64,000 bases of DNA from Spongiactinospora sp. TRM90649 (GTDB taxonomy: Bacteria; Actinomycetota; Actinomycetes; Streptosporangiales; Streptosporangiaceae), in assembly GCF_029382225.1 (NCBI RefSeq), contig NZ_JARLTC010000008.1, positions 124,001 to 188,000 on the forward strand, in the 5' to 3' direction. The notes beneath the pieces were generated by a model. The model was not told where the DNA came from and did no database searches. It saw nothing but the letters and a program-made list of their open reading frames with translations. The position numbers were made by a program, and so were the translations under genes. Shown one piece after another: positions 49,953 to 61,293 of the stretch (positions within the stretch are counted from its first letter, which is position 1; each line of letters opens with the position of its first letter).

Positions 49953-50603
49953 CTAGGGCAGATGGTCCGACAGGTAGCGGCGGACCAGGTGCTTGCACTC
50001 GGCGATGAGGTCGGGGTCGCCGTCGCGGTCGGCGCGGAAGGCGAGTTTCAGCACGGTGTCGGCGGCCTCGACGGCGACCAGCAGGGCGCGGTCGAGGTTG
50101 GGCCCGGCGGGGGCGCCGGCCCGTTCGATGGTGAGGGAGCGCAGCCGGTCGGCCACGACGACGTTGTTCTCCAGCGCGGCGTCGAGCATCCGCTCGGTGC
50201 CGCGCAGGACCGGCCCTCCGGGGGCGGCGAGCACCTCGCCGAAGTCCACGACGGCGAAGCCGGGGGTGGTGCGCTTCATGCCGACGAACTCGTCGATCGC
50301 GAGATCGACCACGTCGGTCCAGTGGGACAGCTCGGCGGTGGCGAGCCGGGCGGTGATCCGGTCGAGGAACGCGTCAAGGTTGCGGAGCGCGAGTGCGCGG
50401 ACCAGTCCCTGCTTGTCAGGAAAGAACTGGTAGAAAGTGCCGATCGGCACTTCGGCCCGCTTGGCGACCTCCTTGGTGGTCAGGGCTTCATATCCCTGTT
50501 CGTCGAGTAGCCGGGCGCACTCGTCCAGCATCCGCTCCACGCGTTCCAGGCTGCGCCGTTGGGCTGGGCGGCGGCGCAACGTTTCTCCGGAGACGTTCGT
50601 CAT
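49953..50603 (-). CDS. TetR-family regulator
   Basis: This 216-residue protein has an N-terminal HTH (LTTKEVAKRAEVPIGTFYQF, about 41-60) with the typical FYQFFPDKQGL that follows it, and a variable C-terminal ligand domain. A perfect 13-bp palindrome lies immediately upstream of the ATG, suggesting tight autoregulation. Confidence 0.92.
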   Translation of the reverse strand: MTNVSGETLRRRPAQRRSLERVERMLDECARLLDEQGYEALTTKEVAKRAEVPIGTFYQFFPDKQGLVRALALRNLDAFLDRITARLATAELSHWTDVVDLAIDEFVGMKRTTPGFAVVDFGEVLAAPGGPVLRGTERMLDAALENNVVVADRLRSLTIERAGAPAGPNLDRALLVAVEAADTVLKLAFRADRDGDPDLIAECKHLVRRYLSDHLP

Positions 50604-50605
50604 GA

Positions 50606-50618
50606 CGACATCATGTCG
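50606..50618. promoter_or_regulatory. Palindrome CGACATCATGTCG upstream of TetR gene
   Basis: Perfect 6-bp arms around a single base, 3 bases upstream of the TetR ATG. Likely TetR operator. Confidence 0.5.
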
Positions 50619-50710
50619 GTAGAAAGGGTCATCGTGTCCCAGAAGTCACGTACAAGGGTGAAAAACCATCGAAATGTACGTAGAAGTGCCTAGAATCCTG
50701 GCGAAAATGA

Positions 50711-51622
50711 CTAGAACACCGAAACATGTACATGGTCCATGTGGTTCTGCGTGATGCCACCGCGATCCGACATGGGACGCCAGCCGGCACCTGTGCGCAC
50801 ATCGTAGTAACGCTGCTTCCAGATGATGTACATGATGCCGATGCGCGGGCCGTTCTCGATGCACCACTTGGCCAGCGCGTCACCGCGCTCGCTGTCGATC
50901 TGCCCGGGCATCACGCCCCGGCTCACCATGAAGTCGCACGCCCGGCCGCTGCCGTGCTCGCCGGGGTCGCCGCGCCGCAGGCAGCCGTAGCCGTACGGCA
51001 TCGGGAACTCCGCGAGGATGGCGTTGCGGACCGACGTCATCCGGGAGGTCAGGCCCTCACTGCCCCCAGGGGTCTGGAAGCCGTACTTGGCCATCAGCTT
51101 CTCGATGGACCTGCGCTTGCGCTTGAGGGTCTCGATCTCGTCCTCCAGGTCGCTGATCTTCTTGTCGGCCTCCTTCCTGGCCTTCTTGGAGTCGGCGACC
51201 AGTTCCTTGACCCGTTCGAGCTTCCTGGCCCGCTCGCTGGCCAGGTAGGACATCATCGCGGCGGGGCCGAGCACGGACGAGGTGCCGTTCGGGGCGCCGA
51301 GCAGCCGGGCGGAGTCGAGGGTGCCGCCCATGTAGGTGGTCTGCGCCATGGTGGTGACCTCGCGCTCGGCGTCGGCGAGCCTCCGCCTGAGGCCCCCGGC
51401 CCTGTCGTTGGCCTTCTTGGCCTGGACCCGGACCTCCTCAAGGTCCTGGATCTGCCCCCGGTACCGCTTGTTGAGGGCGGCGGCCTGCGCGGTGAGCTTC
51501 TTGAGGTCCGACTGCGGCTTGGGCTCGGCGACCCGTGCGGCGGTGGTGGCGGCGGGCGCGAGCGCGAGCAGGAGCGCGACGAGGACGGCCGTCAGTGCGG
51601 CGGGACGGCGGCCTGGTTTCAC
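50711..51622 (-). CDS. Secreted coiled-coil protein with ARB_07466-like C-terminal domain
   Basis: This 303-residue exported protein has a signal peptide (LTAVLVALLLALAPAATTA), two Lys/Glu-rich coiled coils (about 37-95 and 125-175) and a C-terminal domain with CLRRGDPGEHGSGRACDFMV and the ending HMDHVHVSVF. The end resembles actinobacterial envelope proteins with a metallopeptidase-like fold that follows NlpC/RipA-type coils. It probably binds or trims peptidoglycan. The GTG at 51622 follows GGGGAGG; a longer frame from 51661 is less likely. Confidence 0.82.
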   Translation of the reverse strand: MKPGRRPAALTAVLVALLLALAPAATTAARVAEPKPQSDLKKLTAQAAALNKRYRGQIQDLEEVRVQAKKANDRAGGLRRRLADAEREVTTMAQTTYMGGTLDSARLLGAPNGTSSVLGPAAMMSYLASERARKLERVKELVADSKKARKEADKKISDLEDEIETLKRKRRSIEKLMAKYGFQTPGGSEGLTSRMTSVRNAILAEFPMPYGYGCLRRGDPGEHGSGRACDFMVSRGVMPGQIDSERGDALAKWCIENGPRIGIMYIIWKQRYYDVRTGAGWRPMSDRGGITQNHMDHVHVSVF

Positions 51623-51829
51623 GCCATCCTCCCCTCGGGAACGACTTCCGCGCAGACGCACCGAAACTATAGGAGGTGATCTTGAGGGCTGCCACCTGAA
51701 CGGGTCAACCTGTGACCCGTATCAAGAGCTTTGTCATAGTCTGAGCGCCTTTGGCGGGAATTCCGGATCCGCTTGACCGCCGTTCCCAGAACATGATTCG
51801 GTCATCCCATCGCAGGAGGGAAGGCAGAC

Positions 51830-53272
51830 ATGCTCCAGCACGACCGGCTCTTCATCGGCGGCGACTGGGTGGCCCCGGCGGGCACGGGCACCATCGAGGT
51901 GATCTCCCCGCACACGGAGGAGCCCGTCGGCCGCGTCCCCGACGGCACCCCCGCCGACGTCGACCGGGCGGTGGCCGCCGCCAGGTGGGCGTTCGACCAT
52001 GGCCCCTGGCCGAGGATGACCATGGCCGAGCGCGCGGCCGTCGTCGGACGGCTCGCCGACCTCTACGAGGCCCGGCAGGGCGAGATGGCCGACCTGATCA
52101 CCTCCGAGATGGGGTCGCCGATCACCTTCTCCCGGATGGCGCAGGCCCCCCAGCCGCTCGGCATGCTCCGCTACTACGCCGGCCTCGGCGCGACCTACGA
52201 GGTCGAGGACGAGCGCCCCGGCCTGTTCGGCCCGGTGACCGTACGGCGGGAGCCGGTCGGCGTGGTCGCCGCCATCGTCCCGTGGAACGTCCCCCAGTTC
52301 GTCATCATGAGCAAGCTCGCCCCGGCCCTCGTCGCCGGGTGCGCCGTGGTCGTCAAACCCGCGCCGGAGACGCCGCTCGACTCCTACCTGCTGGCCGAGA
52401 TGATCATCGCGGCGGGTGTCCCGGAGGGCGTGGTCAACATCGTGCCCGCCGGGCGCGAGACGGGCGAGCACCTGGTGTCCCACCCCGGCGTGGACAAGGT
52501 GGCCTTCACCGGCTCCACCGCCGCCGGGCGGCGGATCGGCGCGATCTGCGGCGAGCGGCTCAAGCGCTGCGGCCTGGAGCTGGGTGGCAAGTCGGCGGCG
52601 ATCGTGCTCGACGACTGCGACCTGCCGTCCGCGATGGGCTTCCTGTCCGTGGCCTGCTTGATGAACAACGGGCAGGCGTGCGTGGCGCAGACGCGCGTCC
52701 TCGCCTCGCGCGGGCGCTACGACGAGGTGGTCTCGGCCTTCGCGGAGATGGTGGCCGCACAGCGGGTGGGCGACCCGGCGGACCCGGTCACCGGCATCGG
52801 GCCGCTGGTGAGCGCCCGGCAGCGAGACCGCGTGGAGGGCTACCTGCGCGCCGGGGTCGAGGAGGGCGCCAAGCCGGTCGTCGGCGGGCCCGGCGGGCTC
52901 GCCGGCCACAGCCGGGGGTGGTACGTCTCCCCCACCGTTTTCGCGGGGGTCTCCAACGACATGCGGATCGCCCGTGAGGAGATCTTCGGCCCGGTGCTCA
53001 CGGTGATCCCGTACGACGACGAGGACGACGCCGTCCGCATCGCCAACGACAGTGACTACGGTTTGTCGGGAACCGTGTGGACGTCCGATACCGAGCGCGG
53101 CGTGGACATCGCCCGCCGGGTCCGCGCGGGCACCTACGGCGTGAACATCATGAACACCCTCGACCCCTGCGCGCCCTTCGGCGGCTTCAAGGCCAGCGGG
53201 CTCGGCCGCGAGCTCGGCCCCGAGGGCCTGGCCTCCTACCTGGAGTACAAGTCGATCGCGCGGCTCGGATGA
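51830..53272 (+). CDS. Aldehyde dehydrogenase
   Basis: This 480-residue NAD(P)-dependent enzyme has Asn in VPWNVPQF, Glu in LELGGKSAA, catalytic Cys in MNNGQACVAQTR and the EEIFGPVLTVIPY segment. It oxidises aldehydes to acids. ATG follows GGAGGGAAGG. Convergent with pta; substrate not predictable. Confidence 0.93.
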   Translation: MLQHDRLFIGGDWVAPAGTGTIEVISPHTEEPVGRVPDGTPADVDRAVAAARWAFDHGPWPRMTMAERAAVVGRLADLYEARQGEMADLITSEMGSPITFSRMAQAPQPLGMLRYYAGLGATYEVEDERPGLFGPVTVRREPVGVVAAIVPWNVPQFVIMSKLAPALVAGCAVVVKPAPETPLDSYLLAEMIIAAGVPEGVVNIVPAGRETGEHLVSHPGVDKVAFTGSTAAGRRIGAICGERLKRCGLELGGKSAAIVLDDCDLPSAMGFLSVACLMNNGQACVAQTRVLASRGRYDEVVSAFAEMVAAQRVGDPADPVTGIGPLVSARQRDRVEGYLRAGVEEGAKPVVGGPGGLAGHSRGWYVSPTVFAGVSNDMRIAREEIFGPVLTVIPYDDEDDAVRIANDSDYGLSGTVWTSDTERGVDIARRVRAGTYGVNIMNTLDPCAPFGGFKASGLGRELGPEGLASYLEYKSIARLG

Positions 53273-53498
53273 CCGAGCGCGGCGCGCGGAACCAGTGACG
53301 GGGGATCCGCGCGCCGCAGCAAGGACGCACCGGTGAGCCCAACCCAGCGCGCCCCCGCGACGCTGGGCTCGGGCCTCCGGCCCCACCATGATCTCCCCAG
53401 GGGGCCGCGGCTTCGCCGCCTCGGCACTCTCGGGTTCTCCCGGTGGATTCGTTCCGTACGCTGAAGGTAGACGCCCTTAATACGAAAAAGGTTCGGTG

Positions 53499-55544
53499 TT
53501 ATTGATCGGTACTTCTACGGATACCACCCTGAGCCTGGATCGCGGTGATCGCAATGAGGTTGACGATCTCGTCCACGCTCGCGTTGCGCGGCAGGTCGTT
53601 GACCGGCTGGCGCAGCCCCTGGAACACCGGGCCGATCACCAGGCCGCCCGCCGACCGGCGCACCGCCGTACAGGCGCTCTCCGCGCTGTCCAGGTCGGGG
53701 AAGACCAGCACGCTGGCCCGCCCGGCGACCTCTGAGCCCGGGGCCTTCACCTCCGCGACCCGCTCGTCCACGGCCGCGTCGAAGTGCAGCGGCCCCTCAA
53801 CCGACAGCTCCGGCGCGCGCGTCCGCACCAGTTCGGTGGCCCTGCGCACCTTCTCGGCGTCCGCGCCCGCCCCGTACGGCCCGGCCGAATACGACAGCAT
53901 GGCGACCTTCGGCTCGATGCCGAACCGCGCGGCGGTGGCGGCCGAGGCGATCGCGATGTCCGCGAGCCGTGAGTCGTCCGGCTCGTCATGGATGGCGCAG
54001 TCGGCGTAGACGAGCACCTGCCGCGGCAGGCAGGCGAAGCACACCGAGGAGACCGCCCCCGCGCCCGGCTCGGTGCGGATGATCTGGAAGGCGGCGGTCA
54101 GCGTGCCCGCCGTCGGGTGGGTGGCCCCCGTGACCATGCCGTGGACCATGCCGGTCTGCGCCATCATCGCGCCGAAGAAGACCGGATCGCTCAGCACGTC
54201 CCTGGCCCTGCGGTGCGACATGGCCTTGTGCTCGCGCAGCATGCCGTACGTCTCGGCGAAGGTCTCCCGCAGCGGCGAGGTGACCGGGTCGATGACCCGT
54301 ACGGCGTGCAGGTCCAGCCCAAGCACCCGGGCCCGCCGCCGGATCTCGTCCGGCCTGCCCAGCAGGGTCACCTCGGCGATCTTCCGGCGCACGGCCGCGT
54401 CGGCCGCCCGCAGGATCCGCTCGTCGCCCCCCTCCGGCAGCACGATGTGCCTGCGCACCTCGGCCGCGTGGACGGCCAGCAGGTGCGTGAACATCCGCGG
54501 CGTGATCCCGCCCGTCGGCGCGAGTTCCATGCGCGCGGCCAGCGCCGCCGTGTCCACGTGCGCGGTGAAGTGCCCGAGCGCCAGCTCGACCTTGCGCGGG
54601 TTGTCCGGAGTGATCCGCCCGGTGAGGCCGGAGAGCGTCGCCGCCGCCGCGAAGCTGTCGGTGGGCGCGGAGAGCACCGGGATCTCGGGCGTGAGCCGTG
54701 CCGTCAGGCCGCGCACGTTGGGCGGCGGCTTCTCCCCGAGCGTGAGGATCACCGCGGCCGGGCGGGCGGTCCCGGCGGCGCCCGCCGCGAGGGCCCCGAG
54801 CAGCACGTCGGCCCGGTCGCCCGGGGTGATCACCAGGGAGCCGTCGCGCAGGTGGTCCAGGAAGACCGGGAGCGTCGCGCCGCCGAAGACGAAGCCGAGC
54901 ACGTCGCGGAGCATGCCCTCGGCGTTGCCCTGCACCAGGGTGGCCCGCGCGGCCTCCGCGGCCTGCCGTACGGTGGGCGCGGCCAGGCGGGGGTGCTCCG
55001 GGATGACGTACCAGGGCACCGGCAGGTCCGCGGGGATCGAACCGGCGTGGGTGACCCGGTTGGCGATCATCGCGAGCACCCGGCAGCCGTGCCTGGCGAA
55101 GGTCGCGTGCGAGGCGCGCAGCGCCGCCGCGACCTGCTCGGCGCGCAGGCCGCCGCCGCCGATCACCACGACCACCGGGGCGTCCAGTTCGGCGGCCAGG
55201 TAGGCGTCCAGGTCGTCGCGCCCCGGCACGGCGTCGCCGACGCCCAGCACCAGCAGCGCGTCGCAGCCCTCCCCCGCCGTGCGCACGCCGTCGGCGAGGC
55301 GGGCGACCAGCTTCTCCTCGGGGATCTCCGCGGCCTCTTCACGCGTCATGCCCCGGGCGTATCCGGCCACCTGGTAGCGGCTGCGGAGCAGTTCCACGCC
55401 GCGATCGTCGCCATCTCCCGCGCACGCGATCGGCCGGCTGACGGCGATCCGCTCCACGCGGTGTGACAGCAGTTCCATCAGCCCGAGCTCGACGACGTCA
55501 CGCCCGTCCTTCGGGCCGACCCCCGCAACGTAGATGCTCCGCAT
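53499..55544 (-). CDS. pta: Phosphate acetyltransferase
   Basis: This 681-residue enzyme has an N-terminal P-loop-like/DRTGG half and the C-terminal phosphotransacetylase domain (VLPEGGDERILRAADAAVRR, VHGMVTGATHPTAGTLTAAF, AMLSYSAGPYGAGADAEKVR). It converts acetyl-CoA and phosphate to acetyl-phosphate. The ATG at 55544 follows GGAGGG; a longer frame upstream is spurious. The N-terminal Walker A is degenerate (GVGPKDGRD). The usual neighbour ackA is absent from both sides. Confidence 0.93.
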   Translation of the reverse strand: MRSIYVAGVGPKDGRDVVELGLMELLSHRVERIAVSRPIACAGDGDDRGVELLRSRYQVAGYARGMTREEAAEIPEEKLVARLADGVRTAGEGCDALLVLGVGDAVPGRDDLDAYLAAELDAPVVVVIGGGGLRAEQVAAALRASHATFARHGCRVLAMIANRVTHAGSIPADLPVPWYVIPEHPRLAAPTVRQAAEAARATLVQGNAEGMLRDVLGFVFGGATLPVFLDHLRDGSLVITPGDRADVLLGALAAGAAGTARPAAVILTLGEKPPPNVRGLTARLTPEIPVLSAPTDSFAAAATLSGLTGRITPDNPRKVELALGHFTAHVDTAALAARMELAPTGGITPRMFTHLLAVHAAEVRRHIVLPEGGDERILRAADAAVRRKIAEVTLLGRPDEIRRRARVLGLDLHAVRVIDPVTSPLRETFAETYGMLREHKAMSHRRARDVLSDPVFFGAMMAQTGMVHGMVTGATHPTAGTLTAAFQIIRTEPGAGAVSSVCFACLPRQVLVYADCAIHDEPDDSRLADIAIASAATAARFGIEPKVAMLSYSAGPYGAGADAEKVRRATELVRTRAPELSVEGPLHFDAAVDERVAEVKAPGSEVAGRASVLVFPDLDSAESACTAVRRSAGGLVIGPVFQGLRQPVNDLPRNASVDEIVNLIAITAIQAQGGIRRSTDQ

Positions 55545-55609
55545 CGGCCCTCCCCAGGTGAACCCTGTGAGGATTGCCGCAGCCGGGTGGAGTGAACCGT
55601 CCCGGTTGT

Positions 55610-56365
55610 TCAAGCCTCGGTAAGTGTCGTCCGGATCCATCCGCCGATGCGCCGGATGAGCCCGGGGGTGGCCGCGGTCTCGGCGTGCCCGTAGCCGCGT
55701 TCGATCCACAGCTCCTTCGGGTCGCCCGCCGCTTCGAAGAGCTGGTGGGCGTGCTCTACCGGGAAGAACGAGTCGGCGTCGCCGTGCACGACGAGCAGCG
55801 GCGTGGGGGTGATCAGCGCCGCCGCCTCGTACGGCGCGAGCGGGATCGGGTCCCACGGCCCGCGCGCGATCCTGGTGTGTTTCGCGACACGTGCCAGGAA
55901 CCGGCCGAACGGGCGTTCGATGGCCCAGTGCACCTGCCGCATGGGACGGGTGCCCCGGTAGTACCAGCGGGCGGGCCCGCTGACGGCGACGACGGCCTGC
56001 ACGCCTCCGTGCAGGCCCGCGTGCCGTACGGCGACCGCCGCGCCCATCGAGAACCCGACCACCGCGACCCGCGTGTAGCCGATGCTCCTCGCGTGCCGCA
56101 CCGCCGCGTCCACGTCGAGCACCTCAAGGTCGCCCACCGTGGAGGTGCCGCCCGACCTGCCGTGCCCCCTGAAGTCGAAGCACAACACCCCGCCGAACCT
56201 GTTGAGCACGTGGGCGATGCCCCGGGCGGTGGGCTCCCGCCAGCATCCGGTGAATCCGTGCGCCACCACCAGGCACAGATCGGAGGCCCCAGGCGTGTGC
56301 GCGGCGTCGAGCCGCACGCCGTCCTTGGTGCGCAGCATGGCGCGATAGTTCGCGGCAAGGGGCAT
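55610..56365 (-). CDS. Alpha/beta hydrolase
   Basis: This 251-residue protein has oxyanion region VVAHGFTGCW, nucleophile motif VGFSMGAAVA, acidic residue in VVHGDADSFFPVE and His in GYGHAETA. A serine esterase/lipase-like enzyme with unknown substrate. It lies 65 bases upstream of pta on the same strand. Confidence 0.88.
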   Translation of the reverse strand: MPLAANYRAMLRTKDGVRLDAAHTPGASDLCLVVAHGFTGCWREPTARGIAHVLNRFGGVLCFDFRGHGRSGGTSTVGDLEVLDVDAAVRHARSIGYTRVAVVGFSMGAAVAVRHAGLHGGVQAVVAVSGPARWYYRGTRPMRQVHWAIERPFGRFLARVAKHTRIARGPWDPIPLAPYEAAALITPTPLLVVHGDADSFFPVEHAHQLFEAAGDPKELWIERGYGHAETAATPGLIRRIGGWIRTTLTEA

Positions 56366-56510
56366 GAAACGAGTCTAGAAACCGGCCCTCCGTGAACGCC
56401 CTGCCGGGGGCCTGCCCCGGCAGGCACCGAAGTTGTGGCCGGGATCAACTAAAATGGGATGTGCCGCACGGGCCCGCGGCCGATTCCCGATCACAGAGCG
56501 AGACTCCAAC

Positions 56511-58364
<1,854 letters not shown>

Positions 58365-58392
58365 CGCCGAGATCGCCCGCAGGCCCCGCCCG

Positions 58393-59274
58393 CTACGAGC
58401 GCCTGGCCGCCCTTCTGAGCTCTTCCTCGTTCCGCATCGGATAGCGCCCGCCGGGGCCGGGCACGCCTTCGCCGAGCAGTTCCGACACGGTCACGAAGGT
58501 GTAGCCCTCGTGGTCCAGCCTGGCCAGCACGCGCGGGACGGCCCGGACCGTGGTCGAGTGGATGTCGTGCAGCAGCACGATGGTGCCGGGGCCCGCCGCG
58601 CCGACGCGCCGGGCCACCAGGGCGGGCTGCCGGTCGCGCCAGTCCACCGTGTCGACGTCCCACAGGATCTGCGAGAGGCCGTAGCCGCGCGCCACGCGGG
58701 AGACCGTGCGGTCGGTCGCGCCGTACGGCGGACGCATGATCCGCATGTCCGTGCCGGTGACCCGCCGGACCAGCCGCTGGGTTCGCTGCAGCTCCGCCTC
58801 CACCCCTTCGCGCCGCATGTCGGTGAGCATGGCGTGGTCCCAGGAGTGGTTGCCCAGTTCGTGGCCTTCGGCGACCATGCGCCGCAGGTCGTCGGCGCCC
58901 CCGGCGTCGACCATCCGGCCGACCACGAAGAACGTGGCCCTGGCCTCGTGCCTGGCCAGCATGTCCAGCAGCCTGCCGGTGTACCGGTAGGGCCCGTCGT
59001 CGAAGGTGAGCGCCACGCACTTCAGCTCGGCGCAGTCGATCGGGCGCGGCCGGAAGACGGCGCGGCGGGCGGGCCAGTCGGGCTGGACCCGGGCCAGTCT
59101 GGCCGCCAGCGCCCGCCCGCCGATCTGCTCGGCCAGTTCGCCGGGCCGGTGGGTGCCCAGGGAGCCGCCGCCCCCGCGCCCGCTCACGGGCCGGGCGGGC
59201 TCGGAGACGTTCCCCACCGCCAGGCCGCAGATCGCCAGGGCGAGCCCCAGCGTCACAAGCATCCCCCGCAGCAT
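58393..59274 (-). CDS. Polysaccharide deacetylase (NodB domain), exported
   Basis: This 293-residue protein has an N-terminal signal/anchor (LVTLGLALAICGLAVG) and a NodB domain: metal/catalytic ALTFDDGPY, the H-x3-H in ELGNHSWDHAML, MRPPYGATD and the C-terminal LLHDIHSTT. It removes N-acetyl groups from peptidoglycan or another glycan outside the cell. Convergent with typA. Confidence 0.92.
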   Translation of the reverse strand: MLRGMLVTLGLALAICGLAVGNVSEPARPVSGRGGGGSLGTHRPGELAEQIGGRALAARLARVQPDWPARRAVFRPRPIDCAELKCVALTFDDGPYRYTGRLLDMLARHEARATFFVVGRMVDAGGADDLRRMVAEGHELGNHSWDHAMLTDMRREGVEAELQRTQRLVRRVTGTDMRIMRPPYGATDRTVSRVARGYGLSQILWDVDTVDWRDRQPALVARRVGAAGPGTIVLLHDIHSTTVRAVPRVLARLDHEGYTFVTVSELLGEGVPGPGGRYPMRNEEELRRAARRS

Positions 59275-59301
59275 GGCTCTCCCGGAAAGCGCGGCGGGGC
59301 G

Positions 59302-59607
59302 TCACGGATAATCCTGTGCCGACTCCCCCCGCAGAATCCTGGCCAGGTCTTCCCACCATGGTGGGACATCGGCCTGCAGTTCCGCGTAGCGACGCGCCAC
59401 CCGCACCGCACATCCGACCGGATCACTGCCCGGATGGTGGTGGCGGACCGTTCCCTCGCGCCAGCGGAAGTCGCCGTCGCGGAAGCACACCACCAGGCCG
59501 ATCCACACGGAGAGCGTGGACTCGTCGCAGACCTCGTACGCGTCGGTGACTCCTAGACCGGTCAGCTCGGCCCGGAGCTTGCCCATCGCCGCGGCGGCTT
59601 CACTCAC
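59302..59607 (-). CDS. Small protein of unknown function
   Basis: This 101-residue protein has a central beta-rich part (STLSVWIGLVVCFRDGDFRW) and a C-terminal WWEDLARILRGE helix. It lies 27 bases upstream of the deacetylase gene on the same strand. No family recognised. Confidence 0.6.
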   Translation of the reverse strand: MSEAAAAMGKLRAELTGLGVTDAYEVCDESTLSVWIGLVVCFRDGDFRWREGTVRHHHPGSDPVGCAVRVARRYAELQADVPPWWEDLARILRGESAQDYP

Positions 59608-59714
59608 CAGCGGCCAGTCCCCGCGTGTTGCACAGAGAGTGATTTACCCACCATCGCGTCCTATGACTGCATTCTTACGTGGTTGCTATCCGATCGTAAT
59701 CAGGCGTACGGGTA

Positions 59715-60299
59715 TCACCGGTGGTCGAACAGGTCGGACGGGGGTTCGGTGACGACCATGATGAACCGGCAGCCCGAATCGCCCCCCGCCGCGTAGCGGT
59801 GCGGGCGGTCGGCGCTGAACAGCACGGCCTCGTCGGTGGCGAGGTGGTACTCCTGCCCGAGCACGGTCAGCACCAGCTCGCCGTCGATCACGGTGAGCAT
59901 CTCCCTGGTGCCCGGCGGGTGCGCGTCGCCGTCGTGGTGCTCCCCCGTGGCGAGCCGCCAGTCCCACAGTTCGAGGATCGCCGGGGCGTCGGTGCCGACC
60001 AGCAGCCGCGCCGCCCCCTCGCCGTGCTTGAAGGTGACCACGCCGGACGCGCCCACTACCCGGACCACCGGGGTGTCGGCGACCTCCACCAGTCGGGCCA
60101 CGGTGACGCCGAGCGCGCCGCCGATCCTGGCCAGCGTGGACACGCTGGGGTTGGTCCTGGCCTGCTCGACCTGTACGAGCATGCCGCGGCTCACCCCCGA
60201 CCGGGCCGAGAGCTCGTCGAGGGTCATCCGGCGATAGGCGCGCTGCGCCCGCACGTTGTTGGCGATCGCCGCGGCGAGGGCGCCGTTGTCGTCGGCCAT
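59715..60299 (-). CDS. XRE-family regulator with cupin domain
   Basis: This 194-residue protein has an HTH (MTLDELSARSGVSRGMLVQV, about 25-44) and a C-terminal cupin (GTREMLTVIDGELVLTVLGQ; DEAVLFSADRPHRY). TACAAT lies exactly 6 bases before the ATG at 60299, so the message is probably leaderless and the longer frame to 60338 is wrong. It is divergent from a DMT exporter, which it probably controls. Confidence 0.92.
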   Translation of the reverse strand: MADDNGALAAAIANNVRAQRAYRRMTLDELSARSGVSRGMLVQVEQARTNPSVSTLARIGGALGVTVARLVEVADTPVVRVVGASGVVTFKHGEGAARLLVGTDAPAILELWDWRLATGEHHDGDAHPPGTREMLTVIDGELVLTVLGQEYHLATDEAVLFSADRPHRYAAGGDSGCRFIMVVTEPPSDLFDHR

Positions 60300-60376
60300 G
60301 AGTGCATTGTAGTGAAAAGACTTTGCAATGGATTGCACGGTGGTGGTGTACTTCGTTGTACTAGCGGTGCAATGAA
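60300..60376. promoter_or_regulatory. Divergent promoter region with TGCAAT-type repeats
   Basis: The minus-strand -10 TACAAT (60311-60306) drives the XRE-cupin gene leaderless. Repeats TGCATT, TTTGCAATGGATTGCA and GTGCAATG occur across the gap and suggest several binding sites for the XRE regulator shared with the exporter gene at 60377. Confidence 0.5.
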
Positions 60377-61231
60377 ATGAACCGGAGTCCCCTCGTGAAC
60401 GTAGTCGTCCTGGCCACGGCGTGCGCGCTGGTCTACGGTGCCGCCGACTTCTTCGGCGGGCTGGCCACCAGGCGCTCCCGCCTGCTCGCCGTCGTGGTGC
60501 TGTCCCAGGTGGCCGGGCTGGGCTTCATCGCGGCCCTGGCGGGCGCGCTGCCCGGCACGCCGTCCGCCGGCGCGCTGCTGTGGGGCATGGCGGCGGGCAT
60601 CATGGGCGCGGCGGGGCTGGTGCTGTTCTACCGCGCGCTGGCCCGGGGCACGATGTCCGTGGTCGCGCCGACCACCGCCACCACCTCGGCGGCCATGCCC
60701 GTGCTGTTCGGCCTGCTGTCCGGCGAGCGGCCGGAGGCGCTCGCGCTCGCGGGGGTGGCACTCGCGCTGGTCTCGGTGCTGATGGTGAGCCGTGCCCCCG
60801 GCGGCGGCACCGTACGGGAGTCGACAGGCCCGCTGCTGGCCGCGCTCGCGGCAGGGGCGGGGTTCGGCGGGTTCTTCATCCTGCTGGCCCAGGCCCCGGC
60901 CGAGGCCGGGATCTGGCCGCTGATGGGGGCCAGGTTCGCCTCGATCACCCTGGTCGCGCTGCTGGCCCTGGCCACCGGGCGCACGCTGCGGCCGGGCGGC
61001 GGGGCGGTGCCCACGATCGTGGTCGCCGGGGTCCTGGACATGGCCGCCAACGTGCTCTACCTGCTGGCCGCCCAGCGCGGGCTGCTGAGCCTGGTCGCGG
61101 TGCTGGTCTCGCTGTATCCGGCGACCACGATCCTGCTGGCCAGATACGTGCTGCGGGAGCGGCTGCATCCCACTCAGACGGTGGGCGTGGTGGCCGCGCT
61201 GGCGGCGGTCGCCCTGATCGCGGCGGGGTGA
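60377..61231 (+). CDS. EamA/DMT-superfamily transporter
   Basis: This 284-residue protein has about ten hydrophobic helices in two repeats (FYRALARGTMSVVAPTTATT in the first; VSLYPATTILLARYVLRERL in the second). It probably exports an amino acid or toxic metabolite and is probably regulated by the divergent XRE-cupin protein. Confidence 0.9.
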   Translation: MNRSPLVNVVVLATACALVYGAADFFGGLATRRSRLLAVVVLSQVAGLGFIAALAGALPGTPSAGALLWGMAAGIMGAAGLVLFYRALARGTMSVVAPTTATTSAAMPVLFGLLSGERPEALALAGVALALVSVLMVSRAPGGGTVRESTGPLLAALAAGAGFGGFFILLAQAPAEAGIWPLMGARFASITLVALLALATGRTLRPGGGAVPTIVVAGVLDMAANVLYLLAAQRGLLSLVAVLVSLYPATTILLARYVLRERLHPTQTVGVVAALAAVALIAAG

Positions 61232-61234
61232 CCT

Positions 61235-61250
61235 CCCCCTACTGAGGGGG
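61235..61250. terminator. Short GC hairpin after the DMT transporter
   Basis: CCCCCT-ACTG-AGGGGG begins 4 bases after the stop, without a T-run. Weak terminator candidate. Confidence 0.45.
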
Positions 61251-61257
61251 GGTGACG

Positions 61258-61293
61258 TTGTCAGTATTAGCAGCACTTGTTACGTTCATCCCC
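61258..61293 (+). promoter_or_regulatory. Promoter for leaderless RsbA-like gene
   Basis: TTGTCA (61258-61263) and TACGTT (61281-61286) are spaced exactly 17 bp. Transcription would start about 7 bases further on, at the GTG at 61294. Confidence 0.65.

Noticed and set aside
55545..55856. N-terminal extension of pta
   Set aside because: The added residues come from the antisense of the hydrolase C-terminus and linker. ATG 55544 has GGAGGG and begins the conserved N-terminus.
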